Assembly: GCA_021521415.1 (NCBI GenBank)
Contig: JAIQDT010005009.1
Coordinates: 47,501 to 111,500, forward strand
Length of the DNA stretch: 64,000 bases
Source: Bidens hawaiensis
Taxonomy: Eukaryota > Streptophyta > Magnoliopsida > Asterales > Asteraceae
Reading direction: 5' to 3'
The position numbers were made by a program, and so were the translations under genes. The notes under the pieces were generated by a model, which was not told where the DNA came from, ran no database searches, and saw only the letters and a list, made by a program, of their open reading frames with translations. Position 1 is the first letter of the stretch. The number at the start of each line of letters is the position of its first letter. Of this stretch, positions 36,017 to 47,509 are shown in pieces.

Positions 36017-36715
36017 ATTAGGGTTTATTATTATAACTTTCATCAATTAACCATGAACAACCATCAATTGGAGGAATTGAATGAGGGGATCGAAGACTAC
36101 AATCATGGTGGTCGGCGATGACAACGAGTAATAACCCTCTATTGAATTGGTAATTGAATGTTATTCATTGCCCAAAGTTATATCAATTGACATGATCTGG
36201 GGCGTAGCTCCTTGGGGACACGGGTGGCTCCGGCCACTGCCGTTTTCTCCGTTAGTAGGTTAAATTTCATGATTTTTCTCGAAAATTTATATAGGTATTA
36301 AGCGCGATCACCCTGATGTATTTTTCCAAAATGCTACCGGTCACCACTAATTTTTTTAAAATATAATACCCTATCGTTTGTTTTTTTTATAAAATCTCGC
36401 AGTATTAATAAACAAAAGTTACAAAATAGTAGTCGAATAGTAAAAGATTTGATTTTATAAGTATTTTAGGTCTTTGCAATTCCTCTTTTAGGTACTCACC
36501 CTTAGGGATGAGGTACCGTACTGGTAACGAAATCAAAAATCATAATTTTTTGGTACCGGTATCAATACCAATATATTCGGTTCGGCACCGGTATTGAAAG
36601 TAAACTTTGGGATATAACTGTACCGAAACTCAAAACTTTGGTACATATTCATTACCGATGGTACCAAATCGGTACCGTTGCCAATACCGAATTTGGTTAT
36701 CCCTACTCACCCTTC
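36017..36715. repeat. Segmental duplication R, copy 1
   Basis: From AGGGTTTATTATTATAAC onward it matches 39808-40463 almost base for base for about 650 bp, including the hAT-like insert at 36503. It is part of a larger tandem unit that also contains the EDM2-like pseudogene. Confidence 0.88.
36503..36705. mobile_element. hAT-like MITE, 203 bp, perfect 8-bp target duplication
   Basis: Flanked by CTCACCCT at 36495-36502 and 36706-36713. The ends TAGGGATGAGG and the reverse of AACCAAATTcgg...TTATCCCTA are imperfect terminal inverted repeats beginning TAGGGAT. The inside is dominated by GGTACC/GGTACCG palindromic words. An 8-bp duplication is the hAT signature. No coding capacity. Confidence 0.82.
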
Positions 36716-37501
36716 TCTCACATTATCATGAAAACTTTTGGTCTTTGGTGGTTAATAAATTATTTTGTTTTTTTTTATTGTAATAACAATCGTTTGAATA
36801 ACAAAATGAAGAAAAATCATATATATATATAGATGTCATATTGTTGTATCCGACCCGACCCGAATCACCGACACGAACTGAATTGTCGACCAGAAAATTT
36901 TTGAATTCGTGACTTCAGTCACCCCATGAGTAAGCCCTAGTTTCGTCACTGGACATGACCCATGTTTGCAATGATGAGTTCCATCCCTCCAACCATAGCA
37001 CCACGATATTTGCTACTGTAATGTTCTTCTTGAATACGTTTGCTTGAATATACTATAATTCGGAATTTTGTGCCTTCTCACTGTATATTCACTACATATC
37101 TATTTTGTTTCAGTTATACTAATTAACTTGCTTCGTATCTTGTTGGCTAAAGTTGGTCTCGATTGGGAAATTGTAGAAATCACGACTTCCTACTGTTATG
37201 GATCCCCATAAAATGGTTAAAAAAGAGGCCATTTGTCAAGGACATCTCCACGTGGTTACGTTTAAATATATATCAATTTATTTTAAACCCATCAACCGCA
37301 TCATAAAAATGGCTCGTACTTCACAATTGCAGGAACTGAGTGTGACTATCATGATGCCCGACTCCCTACCACGCATCAGCGTAAACCGGTAAAAACAGAG
37401 CCTCCCTTGGAGGCACGTCTCAATAATTTACACTTTTATTTTTTACCACCTCGTTGTGTCCCTGGTTATCAAACTAAAACTTTCAGCTATAAGATACAGT
37501 A

Positions 37502-38280
37502 AGATTGTTCAAACCGGATATCCGAACTTCAAATATCCAGTTCTTTCGGATAGTGGATTTCACTATCCAAATCTGAATACGAAATTTCAGATATTCGATC
37601 GGATAGTGACTCGGATATCAGAAACCTTAAAAAAATAGAAAAAAACAAAACAAAAACACTTTCTTACATATATATGGGGGAAAACACATTTTGGGGATGG
37701 AATAATTTGATGCATAAGCTCCATGTAAGACACTATTAAAAAATCACTAAATCAAACGAAGTTTGATGCAAATTTCTTTTACAAAATAAAAAAACAATAA
37801 ATCATCCTTGATATTGATTGGAAAGCATTTAACGGCTATGGATATGCTCAGAAGGTTTTTGAAACTGACTATTGGATCTGCGATTGGAAAGCATCTATGG
37901 AGAAGGAACCATTACTTTATCTATTGTTGGTAGTAGTCAAAGATTGACGACTGTTATTTGGGTTTCTCAGAAGGTTTATGAAACTGACTATCGGATCTGT
38001 GATGGATGAATGGCTGATATGAGAAGGGTTTTTAGGGTTATCAATATATATTTACTTTTATATAATAATAATTAAAATATTAAATTTAATATTTCAGATA
38101 GTTAGGATATCCGAACTATCCGAACAATCTAAAAATTACTATCCGAATCCGGATTTTTGGATATCCGAGATTCGGATATCCGAATTTTCGGATGTCCGAA
38201 ATTTCGGATAGTTCGAATTCGGATTTTCGGATAGTTCGGATAAGGATACGGATTCAGATTCGGATTTTTTTGAACACCCC
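37502..38280. mobile_element. hAT-like non-autonomous transposon rich in TCCGAA/TTCGGA
   Basis: Both ends are built from inverted GGATATCCGAA/TTCGGATATCC words, and the outer ends read AGATTGTTCAAA and the reverse of TTTGAACACCCC. Flanks GATACAGTA (37493-37501) and GATACATTA (38281-38289) match at 8 of 9 bases, fitting a hAT-type duplication. The middle (about 37650-38090) is AT-rich and non-coding. Confidence 0.7.
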
Positions 38281-38289
38281 GATACATTA

Positions 38290-39192
38290 GGTGCCGACAG
38301 AAGTTAAGGATGTGTTAAAACAAAAGTGTTATTAAGATATTAACTAACCTGCTACCTTAGGTGTTGCTCTGTCAACAACCACTTCTGAACCCCGAGTTCA
38401 TGGGTCTCAAATATTAGTTCATCCACAAAATCTATAAAATAGCAATTTAGTTAATTACCAGCTGTCAAAATTATCTAAAGATGAAGCTTTTATCAAGCTT
38501 ATATGATTATTCAGTCTCGAGTGAATTACCGGTATTTGCAAAAGTTATAAAACCATTTCCACAATGGCCCTTGGTACTTAGATCCTGCAAACGTTATACA
38601 TTTTCAATAATTTCAATGTTTCCCAAATGATAAAAAAACATAACATATATGATTGTAATGTAGTATCTGATTATGTACCTTGGATATTCTTATGGCCCTC
38701 TTCACATCATTTTCATCACCGTAAGCATAATTATTGTGGTCAAGATTTTAACATAGTTTTATATACACACTTAAAGTTAGATTGACCGGATTTAAATTTA
38801 ACTTGAACGTATCTTAGACGGACTTATTATAGAAAATTTGACATTGACAGTTGAATAGGCAAACGATATTTTTTTTCTTTATTCATGTTACGTATATGGG
38901 AGATGAACTCGTTGGCTTAATAACTTTGTTAGATTCTAGCTGCTTCTACAATTTACATTGGTTTGGGTTCAGTAGCAGTAACAGTTTCGCTCGGGTCTGT
39001 TTTCTATTGGCTTTTTTTGGGTTTGGTATACTATATAGATTATGTTGACTTTTTAGCTTAAGTAGTTTGAACTTTAAACTAGTTTATGTATTTCAATGTA
39101 TATGCAACTGTCATAATAGGTTTTGCGCTGTTATTTTGCAACATACGGTCACTTTTATTATCCCTGCTACCTCTCAAAACAATCTCATCCAT
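38290..39192. other. Host intergenic DNA
   Basis: AT-rich, no gene or repeat recognised. This stretch and the two transposon segments before it are missing from the second copy of the tandem unit. Confidence 0.5.
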
Positions 39193-39570
39193 TTGATGTT
39201 GGCTTCCAACCAACTTACGACTCAAGGTGCCTCTAGTAAAGGATTTATCTACCCAGCCCATTACTGCCACGCCCGTGGCCTGTGGGAAGACAAACAACAC
39301 TCTAACCTTCAATTTGTTATGTGTAGGCGCTGCCCTACTACCTACCATCATAAATGTTTGACAAGGTATTAGTATCATAACTTTTACGCTATCAGTTTAC
39401 TCAAGAAGCTTACATACGATGTTGTGTGTTATCACCAGTTCAATTGCGTTCAACAGTCGTGCTAACGGAGACGAAGAGCAAAGAGCATGGGCGAATCTTC
39501 TACCTGACCGCATCCTCATGTATTGCATGTACGACTTGGATATCATCATCATCATCATCGTACTCACTAA
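39193..39570 (+). pseudogene. EDM2: EDM2-like PHD-finger pseudogene fragment, copy 1
   Basis: Fragment of a gene like plant EDM2 (ENHANCED DOWNY MILDEW 2), a nuclear PHD-finger chromatin regulator. 39240-39366 encodes KGFIYPAHYC, then LQFVMCRRCPTTYHHKCLTR. This matches the cysteine/histidine spacing of the EDM2 zinc-binding module (CPxHKC ... ELQFAMCRRCPxSYHRKCLP). Some cysteines are lost (CP to YP, C to R). After a stop at about 39367 and an interrupted spacer, 39470-39545 encodes QRAWANLLPDRILMYCMYDLDI-type sequence, the conserved RAW.LLP.RILIYCLKHDI block. Then an (ATC)n run starts. Not functional. Confidence 0.78.
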
Positions 39571-39667
39571 ATTCCACCAATAGCAAAGCTATGATAGGGT
39601 CTAAGGAGTGTAATATGTAGATAGCCTTATCTCTACCCCATAGGAAGAGAGTGGCTGTTTTGGGTGA

Positions 39668-39728
39668 GACCGACAAATTTAATTCACGTTTCTTGCCAAA
39701 ATATTGTTAAAAGTTTTTCGTATATATG

Positions 39729-39761
<33 letters not shown>

Positions 39762-39807
39762 TTAATTTTATTTAATACATACTATATTTAATTATCTACA
39801 CATTATT
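39668..39807 (+). repeat. Fragment of element D LTR with (TG)n
   Basis: From GACCGACAAATTTAATTCACG it matches 40948 onward and 57228 onward (TTTCTTG(T/C)CAAAAT...GTTAAAAGTTTTTCGTATATA), then contains a (TG)n run at about 39740-39761. It stops at ACACATTATTA where duplication R copy 2 begins, so it marks the joint of the tandem duplication. Confidence 0.75.
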
Positions 39808-40463
39808 AGGGTTGATTATTATAACTTTCATCAATCAGCCATGAAAAAACATCAATCGGAGGAATTGAATGAGGGGATTGAAGACTCCAATCATGGTGAC
39901 CGGCTATGACAACGAGTAATAACCCTCTAATGAATTGGTAATTGAATGTTATTCATTACCCAAAATTATATCAATTGACATGATCAGGGGCCTAGCTCTT
40001 TGGGAACCCAGGTGGCCCCGACCACTGCCGTTTTATCCGTTAGTAGGTTAAATTTCCTGATTTCCGAAAAATTTATATAGGTATTAAGCGCGATCACCCC
40101 GATGTATTTTTCGAAAATGCTACCGGTCACCACTGATGTTTTTAATTATAATACCCCCATCGTTTGTTTTTTTATAAAATCTCGCAGTATTTATAAACAA
40201 AAGTTACAAAATAGTAGTAGAATAGTAAAAGATTTAATTTTATAAGTATTTTAGGTCTTTGCAATTCTTCTTTTAGATACTCACCCTTATGGATGAGATT
40301 GGTACCGTACCGGTACCGAAATCCTGATCCTGAAATCATAATTTTTTGGTACTGGTATCAATACCAATATATTCGGTTCGGTACCGGTATTGAAAGTAAA
40401 CCTTGGGAAATAACGGTACCGAAACTCAAAACTTTGGTACATATTCGGTACCGATGGTGCCGG
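39808..40463. repeat. Segmental duplication R, copy 2
   Basis: Second copy of 36017-36670. It includes the left part of the hAT-like MITE (from about 40290) but not its right end, which is replaced by the EDM2-like fragment. Confidence 0.88.
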
Positions 40464-40486
40464 TAAAGCATTTATCAATACCAATA

Positions 40487-40860
40487 TATTTGATGTTGGC
40501 TGCCAACCAACTTACGACTCAAGGTGCCGGTAAAGCATTTATCTGCCCGACCCATTACTACCATGCATGTGGCCTGTGGGAAGACAAACATGACTCTGAA
40601 CTTCAATTTGCTATGTGTAGGCTCTGCCCTACTACCTACCATCATAAATGTTTGTCAAGGTATTAGTATCATAACTTTTAGGCTATCGGTTTACTCAAGA
40701 AGCTTACATACGATGTTGTGTGTTTTTAACGGTTGTGCTAACGGAGAGGAAGAACAAAGAGCATGGGCGAATCTTCTACCTGACTGCATCCCCATGTATT
40801 GCATGTACGACTTGGATATCATCATCATCATCATTATCGTACTCAGTAAATCCCAACAAT
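40487..40860 (+). pseudogene. EDM2: EDM2-like PHD-finger pseudogene fragment, copy 2
   Basis: Nearly the same as copy 1. It encodes KAFICPTHYYHACGLWEDK, ELQFAMCRLCPTTYHHKCLS and, after a gap, EEEQRAWANLLPDCIPMYCMYDLDI. This copy keeps CP and HAC where copy 1 lost cysteines, so the two decayed separately. The (ATC)n run at about 40818-40836 is longer or shorter than in copy 1 by a few units. A 21-base sequence (GGTGCCGGTAAAGCATTTAT plus C) occurs at both 40457 and 40525, a duplication at the junction. Confidence 0.8.
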
Positions 40861-40944
40861 AGCAAAGCTATGGTAGGGTCTGAGGAAGGTAAGATGTAGA
40901 TAGCATTACCTCTACCCCATAGGAATAGAGAGGCTGCTTTGGGT

Positions 40945-42627
40945 GAGACCGACAAATGTAATATAAGTTTCTTGTCAAAATCTCGTTAAAAGTTTTTCGT
41001 ATATATGTACATACTTATATTTATATATATATATATATATATAGATATATGTGTGTGTGTGTATGTATAGGGTGAGGTTAAAATTAGAAGTGGAGTGTGT
41101 CTAAGAAGTGTAAGAAGTAATTAGGTGTATTAGATATGTTAATCTGATTGTGGATATGAAAAGTATGTTTATTGTGCAGTGTGTTTTATTTTCATTGCGA
41201 TGTGTTTATTAAGCGGTGTGTTTTATTAGATCTAATGATGAATACACACTTTTTACACTTCTTAGGAAAAATCAACTTCTTATTATTACCTTGCTATCTA
41301 TATATATGTGTGTGTGTGTGTGTGTGTGCATATATATAAAATTTTATTTAATAAAAAAGACATAATAAACGTATTAAATAGATTTTCGTTAAAAGATTTA
41401 AACCAAATTTTTATTTATATCTTACTACATACTATATTTAATTATCTACACATTATTATAAATATTTATTTATTTATATATTCATATTTTATTTTATTTG
41501 AATAATTATAATTGTATCTTAAGTTATATTTAATCAAATGATTTTATTTGTTTATATATATTATTATTATTATAAACATATCCTATATCTTAATTGTTTA
41601 GATTATTTAAGTAATTAATTTTTTATTTGATCAAGAATTATTAAAGATGGTTTTATAATTATTAAGACTAATGATTTCGCGATAACAATAATCGTAGAAA
41701 TCAATCGTCCAATAAATAACATATTAATCATAAACATAACTCAAGTCTCATCGAAATCTTAATTCATTAAATTATGTTATATCTTTAACAATTAATTTAT
41801 TTTGTATTATTTTTAACTAGAAAATCCTTGTCGGTCCATTCCGAAGGGTTCAGCTGTTTATCTCTCTTACATCATCGCTTGTATTTCGTTAATCGAATCA
41901 GGTGAGTAATCACTCCCCTTTTTACTTATTTTAAACTTTTGGGGACATATGCGTATTTACAGTACTTTCCTATTATTATTATCCTCATTAGCAACTGTTA
42001 TCCTTGTATGTATCTCAGTTTAATGCCTAACTTGCTATATGCTTACTTGATTATTTGAACGTATTCAGAGAGGTCCAACATATTTTTAGTATGATCACAC
42101 AACTGTCATAGTGGCCGGCGTCCAATCGCATGAAAATGGTTTCACCGACAACTTATTCTTGGTAACCAATGCCCGGTTCACATGACAATGGTTTAGCCCT
42201 TTCTTTATTACCTGTTTGAATTGCGTACATGCTTTGGCTTAAATTGATTATCTCACGGGAACAATTTGCGCTTTCTTTTATGTATTATATCTCATCTCAC
42301 TTAACTAGTGTTTTACTCACTCAACATGTGTTTTTGACAAAATTATTTTTATTTTATACGCATATGCAGGTTATCGTATGAGTTTAATGCAAGTTGGTGA
42401 AGACTTAGTGATGAACTTACGTCAGAAGAATTTTAATCAAGATCATTAGAAATATAAATTTGTTTTTGTTTTCATTATGGATTATGTACTTGTTTGTATT
42501 TGATCTATTTGAATATTTAATTAAATTTAATAGATATTGTCACATTTAATATTGCATGATAGTACCTTGTGAGTTGTGAGCAATCAGTTCGCGGCCCGTC
42601 ATTTCCGCCTCAGGTTGGGGCGTGACA
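40945..42627 (+). repeat. Element D 5' LTR, truncated at its start
   Basis: Matches 57228-59260 region by region: TCGTTAAAAGTTTTTCGTATATA; the block after ATCCTTGTCGGTCCAT at 41827 and 57965; and GGCGTCCAATCGCATG at 42117 and 58256. About 1 kb present at the start of the 3' LTR (56227-57227) is absent. A MITE sits inside at 41070-41298. Confidence 0.78.
41070..41298. mobile_element. MITE-like insert, about 229 bp
   Basis: Left end GGTGAGGTTAAAATTAGAAG pairs imperfectly with the reverse complement of the right end (CTTCTTATTATTACCTTGCT). A second inner match is CTAAGAAGTGTAAGAAGT / ACTTTTTACACTTCTTAG. It is absent from the homologous position of the 3' LTR (near 57420) and lies in a TA/TG microsatellite. 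Confidence 0.65.
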
Positions 42628-42630
42628 GAT

Positions 42631-42642
42631 TGGTATTAGAGC
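42631..42642 (+). other. Primer binding site of element D
   Basis: TGGTATTAGAGC, one base different from the usual TGGTATCAGAGC, 3 bases after the LTR. Confidence 0.85.
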
Positions 42643-44335
42643 AGAAGGTTTAAGATAGGTCATTTGTAGTGCCTTAGTAACATGCTTAGAAGCCCCATCC
42701 ATGCTTATTTGTTTACATGATGTGTTCTATTTATTTTTTTACAGCTTAAATAATTACTTTCTAGATTTGGTGCTTATTCAATTGTTTAATTATTGTTTAA
42801 TTTTATTGTCATGCACACACAACTCTGAAGCTATGCTTCGCCATCAAAATATTTTTGTAGCCTTGAGACTATGTCTCACTCTCAAAATATTTTTATGACT
42901 TCTCTCAAGATATTTTTTTTTAATGTTAGTCAATTGTTTTTCACTATTAGGAAATTCCTTAAGAATTTCCTAGCTTTGTTTTTGTTCTTTTCACTTAAAG
43001 ATAGGGAGTGTGACAAGATTTCCCCGCCAAAGTGGAAATTGTCATACGACCAACACTTTAAGCGTTTAACGTAATTGGCTAAACGGTTACACTCTTTATT
43101 GTGTTTTATTTTTTTTAAAATGTCTAGTCGGGTGGAAAACCATGGGACGCCGTGGACATGCCAACTCATCATTCGCACAATTCATTTATTTACGATATTT
43201 TGTTGGAGCATTATCATCCGTGGTGATACACGAGATGCTTCAACTACTCATGTTTACATTCATTTATTCGTTACTTAGTTTGGTCGGTTAAAACGCTATG
43301 TAACTCTCATGGGCCCACAAACTTAATGGTATTGTTGATATGTTATATAGACGGGCCAATAAAATGCCATGAACAAGTTCATGGGAAGCCCAGCTCACAC
43401 AATTATTTTGTTTTGGTATAAGTAGGGAGAATAAATGCCATGGAAAGCTCATGGGAAACCCAACACATCAAAGAACGTTTGTTATTTGTTTACTCATTTA
43501 TATTTGAAACAACAATTTATAATTTGGTTTATTTGCTGAATTATATGTGAATCAAGATTTACTGGTTCGATCTATACTGATACTTAAAAACATTTTTCAT
43601 CCTCAAGAGTGGACACAAATCACTCATTCATCAAGACTCAGCTATTATCGAGGCAATTTAAACAGTTTTCACCTCATTATTGAATTGGTTTTTCTTATAA
43701 TAATCTTATCACTTTCACAAGTTATCAATTAATATTTTTATTTGGGTTACTCATACATATCTTATCACGTTATAATATTATCAAACTATTGACTAATTTA
43801 AAGATTGTTAAAGTACATTTTATTAATCAAATGGTTTTCTTATACTCATACTACCACATCCACAAACCATCAAACATATTTCAGATAATCTATTATATTC
43901 ACAAACTATTGAACATGCTTTTAATGTTCAACTTAAATTTGAAATTGTTAAACATCTCAATACTTCAGGCTTTGATAAAACACATCACAGTGATCAATTC
44001 ATTTTAATTCTAGATTATCTTTAAGTTATGAATAAACATCAATATAGCATATTTAAGTTTCATATTATGCAATAACTCATATGAAATCTACACATCGGTT
44101 CAATCTTCTCATTAAATCTCATCTTTATTAACCATAGAATGTTTTCTCAACATCAAACAACATCAATCATTTAGTTATTTATTATTTTTTTATATACCGC
44201 CTTATGGCCACACATATAGTCAAGCGGATAGCTCCTGCGACTTAAAAATATAAACTCAATTTTAATAACATAAATGGAATCAATTCAATCTCGTTCATTA
44301 ACTTCTTTAACAAATTCAATTCATTTACCCCTACT
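42643..44335 (+). other. Element D internal region, left part
   Basis: No coding frame longer than chance, no protein motif. Short imperfect repeats of ATGCTTCG/CTCTCAAAATATTTTT occur near 42830-42915, and a CATGGGAA.CCCA motif recurs near 43138 and 43380-43465. Consistent with a non-autonomous element. Confidence 0.55.
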
Positions 44336-44340
44336 TATTC
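44336..44340. repeat. Target-site duplication of element C (left), TATTC
   Basis: TATTC before the LTR, repeated at 55192-55196. Confidence 0.88.
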
Positions 44341-45781
44341 TGTGACACTCGTCAATTTCAGGTTAAATACGTTAATCCGAACTCCGTTAATTCAAACTTA
44401 AGATCACACGAACTGTAACGCATATCTCATTACATTTAAATTAGTGTTTAAATGACGCATGGCAATCACAACACAAGTAGTCTTTCAAAATTTCACCGAA
44501 ACACACACGAGTCGACTCAAACCGTTGGTGAACAAACGATAAGTATCATAAAGAAGTTGATAATTATGTGTTACGTGTGTGTGCTACTTGGTGTTTACTT
44601 GCATAATGTTAATTTATGTGGAAAATAAACTAACTTGTGCTAGAAATTGATTAACTAGAAGGTTAGAGGGGCTAAGTGTAATATAATTAATATTATAATC
44701 AGGTTATTACGCAACCCTAACTCCCCTCCCTCCCATATACGATCGATCTCTTTCCCCCTCCCTCTTTTGGCAGCCGTAACCCACAACACACACACATACA
44801 ATCTCTTTTTCAATTTTGTTTGAAGAATTCAAGGTGCTAGATAGGTAATTAACATCCCCTTTAGTCATTCTATGAGTTTAATTATGTTATTGAATGTGTT
44901 AATCAAAACCCTAAATCTTGAAAGTGATGATTTAAGATGAGTTAGGGTTTAATTGTGTGTTTATTGATGAATACTAGTAAATTGATAACTAGTTGTATGA
45001 TTATTGATTGTTAATCGCATGCTTCTTGAAATTGAACTTTGAAGTAAAACCCTAATTGTGTATGTAAAGTGAAATTTAGATGCATGGTTGGTGGATTATG
45101 CATCTAGAGGGTTGTATGTATGAGTTATAGTGCATAGGTTAATTGTATGTTGAGTTTTGATGAAACTGATGCTAGACATATTCTTGAATTCGTGTTTAAA
45201 TTACTGTAACTCGATGTTAAGGTTGTTTTTGGAAGTGGATATTGACTCTATGATGTAGTAGGTAGAGTCTAGTTTCTATAAGTATGAATTTGTAATTTTT
45301 GGTCATGTACAAGTTAGTTTTTATTATTTTAAAAATCTGTTGTGCAAGTCTGATTCGGAAAGCCTGCTTGTAGGCTGTTTTGCGATTAAGTTATCTCATA
45401 AACGACAAGACCAATGGGGTTGATTCCACTTCTGGAAGTTAATATTTTGAGTTAGAAATCTAACCCTATTGGTCTTGCATTAATTGGGTTTACCACGTAA
45501 CGGGAATAACAAATAACATTCTGTTGCGCATGATAATGACTGCTGTGTGTTTAGTGTGATGTTTTGATCATTGTGTGAAAACCGTATATTATAAAAATAT
45601 TATAAAAATATTTTTAGAAACCTAACTCAAGTATACTTCTGTGATGATATTTGGTGATTTATTGGACGTGTATTGATTTATTAAATGGAATAATCTTTTC
45701 GAGTGAAAACCTGTCTGGATAAATTAGCTGCTGAATTACTTAAGTTAACATGAAAAGTGTATAGTTGATCGATTTGCTATG

Positions 45782-46284
45782 TGATGTGGGCCCAAGTATT
45801 GAAGACCGGGCTATTATGTTTCTGGAGGCCCAAGATCGCGCAACAAAGGGTGGCCCACGAAAACGGGCATAACATGGCCCACGTAGCTCCGTTTCAGGCC
45901 CATTACCTGTCAAATCGAAGCTTGAGACGGGGAGCACATTGTGGCAAACAGCCTATGGCGGTTTGGCCCCTGTCTGAAGCCCAAAAATGACTCCTAAATA
46001 AAGTTATGGGCCTTTTATTGTTTTTTCAGCACTTTTTACGTTTTTATTTTTGGGTTTGTGTTTGGCCCATGGACCGTTTTAGGCCCATTTCGTATTAGAA
46101 CTCTTATTTATAGTTTGGTTATGTAATTCAGAAAGGCAGAATTGATTTTGGATAATAATTGTTTTTTTCCTCTTCATTTTCCCTGAGACCTTTGGGTGGG
46201 ATTTTGGGAGTTTTGTGAAGTTCTTCACGGGTATTCGTAGAATCAACGTGAATCGATCTTCGCTGTCTTTTCACCGCTGCATCA
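45782..46284 (+). mobile_element. Element F: solo-LTR-like insert in element C 5' LTR
   Basis: Starts TGATGTGGGCCC, ends CGCTGCATCA and is flanked by CTATG at 45777-45781 and 46285-46289. The 3' LTR of C has an uninterrupted single CTATG here (near 54137), proving an insertion. Inside are many TGGGCC/GGCCCA words, a TATA-like TTATTTATAG (about 46104-46113) and a T/C-rich leader-like part. TG...CA ends with a 5-bp duplication point to a solo LTR, or a very short LTR element, of an unrelated family. Strand inferred from the TATA position. Confidence 0.83.
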
Positions 46285-46465
46285 CTATGTGTATGACTTA
46301 ATTTCCCTTGTGTATGACTTAATTTCACTATGTGTATGACAATATTTGTTCACGCATGTAGCTTATCACCAACGTGTTTGTCGAGTCGTACTTATTTCAC
46401 AAACGAAACACAAAACGTATCTCATGCATAAGTTTTATGTGTCGAGTCTAGGGACTCACTCGTAG

Positions 46466-46473
46466 TATAAATA
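46466..46473 (+). promoter_or_regulatory. TATA box candidate in element C LTR
   Basis: TATAAATA in a conserved context (CTCGTAG before, CTTAG after), the same in the 3' LTR at 54331-54338. Confidence 0.55.
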
Positions 46474-47316
46474 CTTAGAAAATCTCATTTTTGTTTTAGA
46501 GCACTAGTGAGGATTTTCTTTGACGCACATCTCTCTCGGGTCCTTTTTGTTATCTTCGAAAATAGTGAGTTTCACGGCCCCTTTTACTCTTTTTAAACGC
46601 TTTTATTAGGGGGAAATAACATACTCCAACGATTTAGATTTTGTTACTTTTATATATCACTAGTAAGGCTAAGTGGCAAACAAACCAACTAAAGTCCTTC
46701 ATAACATCGAACCGGTTAATATTTGGATAATAGCGAGTCATTGTAGAGTAGTACTACTGGGTTTGACAAACCCCACCCAACTCTAAACTCGACTGTAGGT
46801 TGAGTGGGTGTAATCTTGGCTAACACATTACCATGGTCGTGGTTGACATGGTGGCAAGGCAATTGATAAACAGTCAGATTCGGTGTCGAACACTTAGTAA
46901 TACACGCTTGATAGGTTAGCTATCTATTGATATATAGTTGACTTAACACAATCTGTTAACGCAAACGCTTTAATTATTTAAACCTGTGAACTCACCAACC
47001 TTTGTGTTGACACTTTTAGTATGTTATTCTCAGGTAGCCGAGGCGGGCGCGCGGTATAGGACATGCGTTCGCTAAACACCATTTCTTTAAAAACTTCTTT
47101 TAATTTTTATCTTGATACCTTAGGTTTTAAGTCGTCCTGTGTGGCGCAACTTTTTGGTTTACAATTTACGCTTCCGCATTTCATTTAAGACTTGATGTCT
47201 TGTTGGTTTTGAAAACTTTAAATATGGTGTTTGATTATAACTAATGATTCCGATCCTGTTAGTTCACACCCTCTGACGGTAAAACTCCGTTAGTGGATTT
47301 TGAGGGTGTGACAGAT

Positions 47317-47328
47317 TGGTACCAGAGC
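47317..47328 (+). other. Primer binding site of element C
   Basis: TGGTACCAGAGC, tRNA-Met type with one change, 3 bases after the LTR. Confidence 0.88.
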
Positions 47329-47509
47329 CATTGGTTATAGCGAACTAGAAATGCATTCATACTAGACTATAACCGCAACGACGCATTAGTTATAATTTTA
47401 CGCACTGCTTATATAAATACGTATTATATACTTAGTTATTCATTTTCTTTATCTCTTTACCTCATTCCCTCAAACGCGCGTAACCCATACACGACTTATC
47501 CTGTAAGGA

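Larger units (their letters stand above)
44341..47313 (+). repeat. Element C 5' LTR
   Basis: Starts TGTGACACTCGTC and ends GAGGGTGTGACA, matched by 52756-55191. A TATA box candidate (TATAAATA) lies at 46466-46473, conserved at 54331-54338. Confidence 0.92.
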
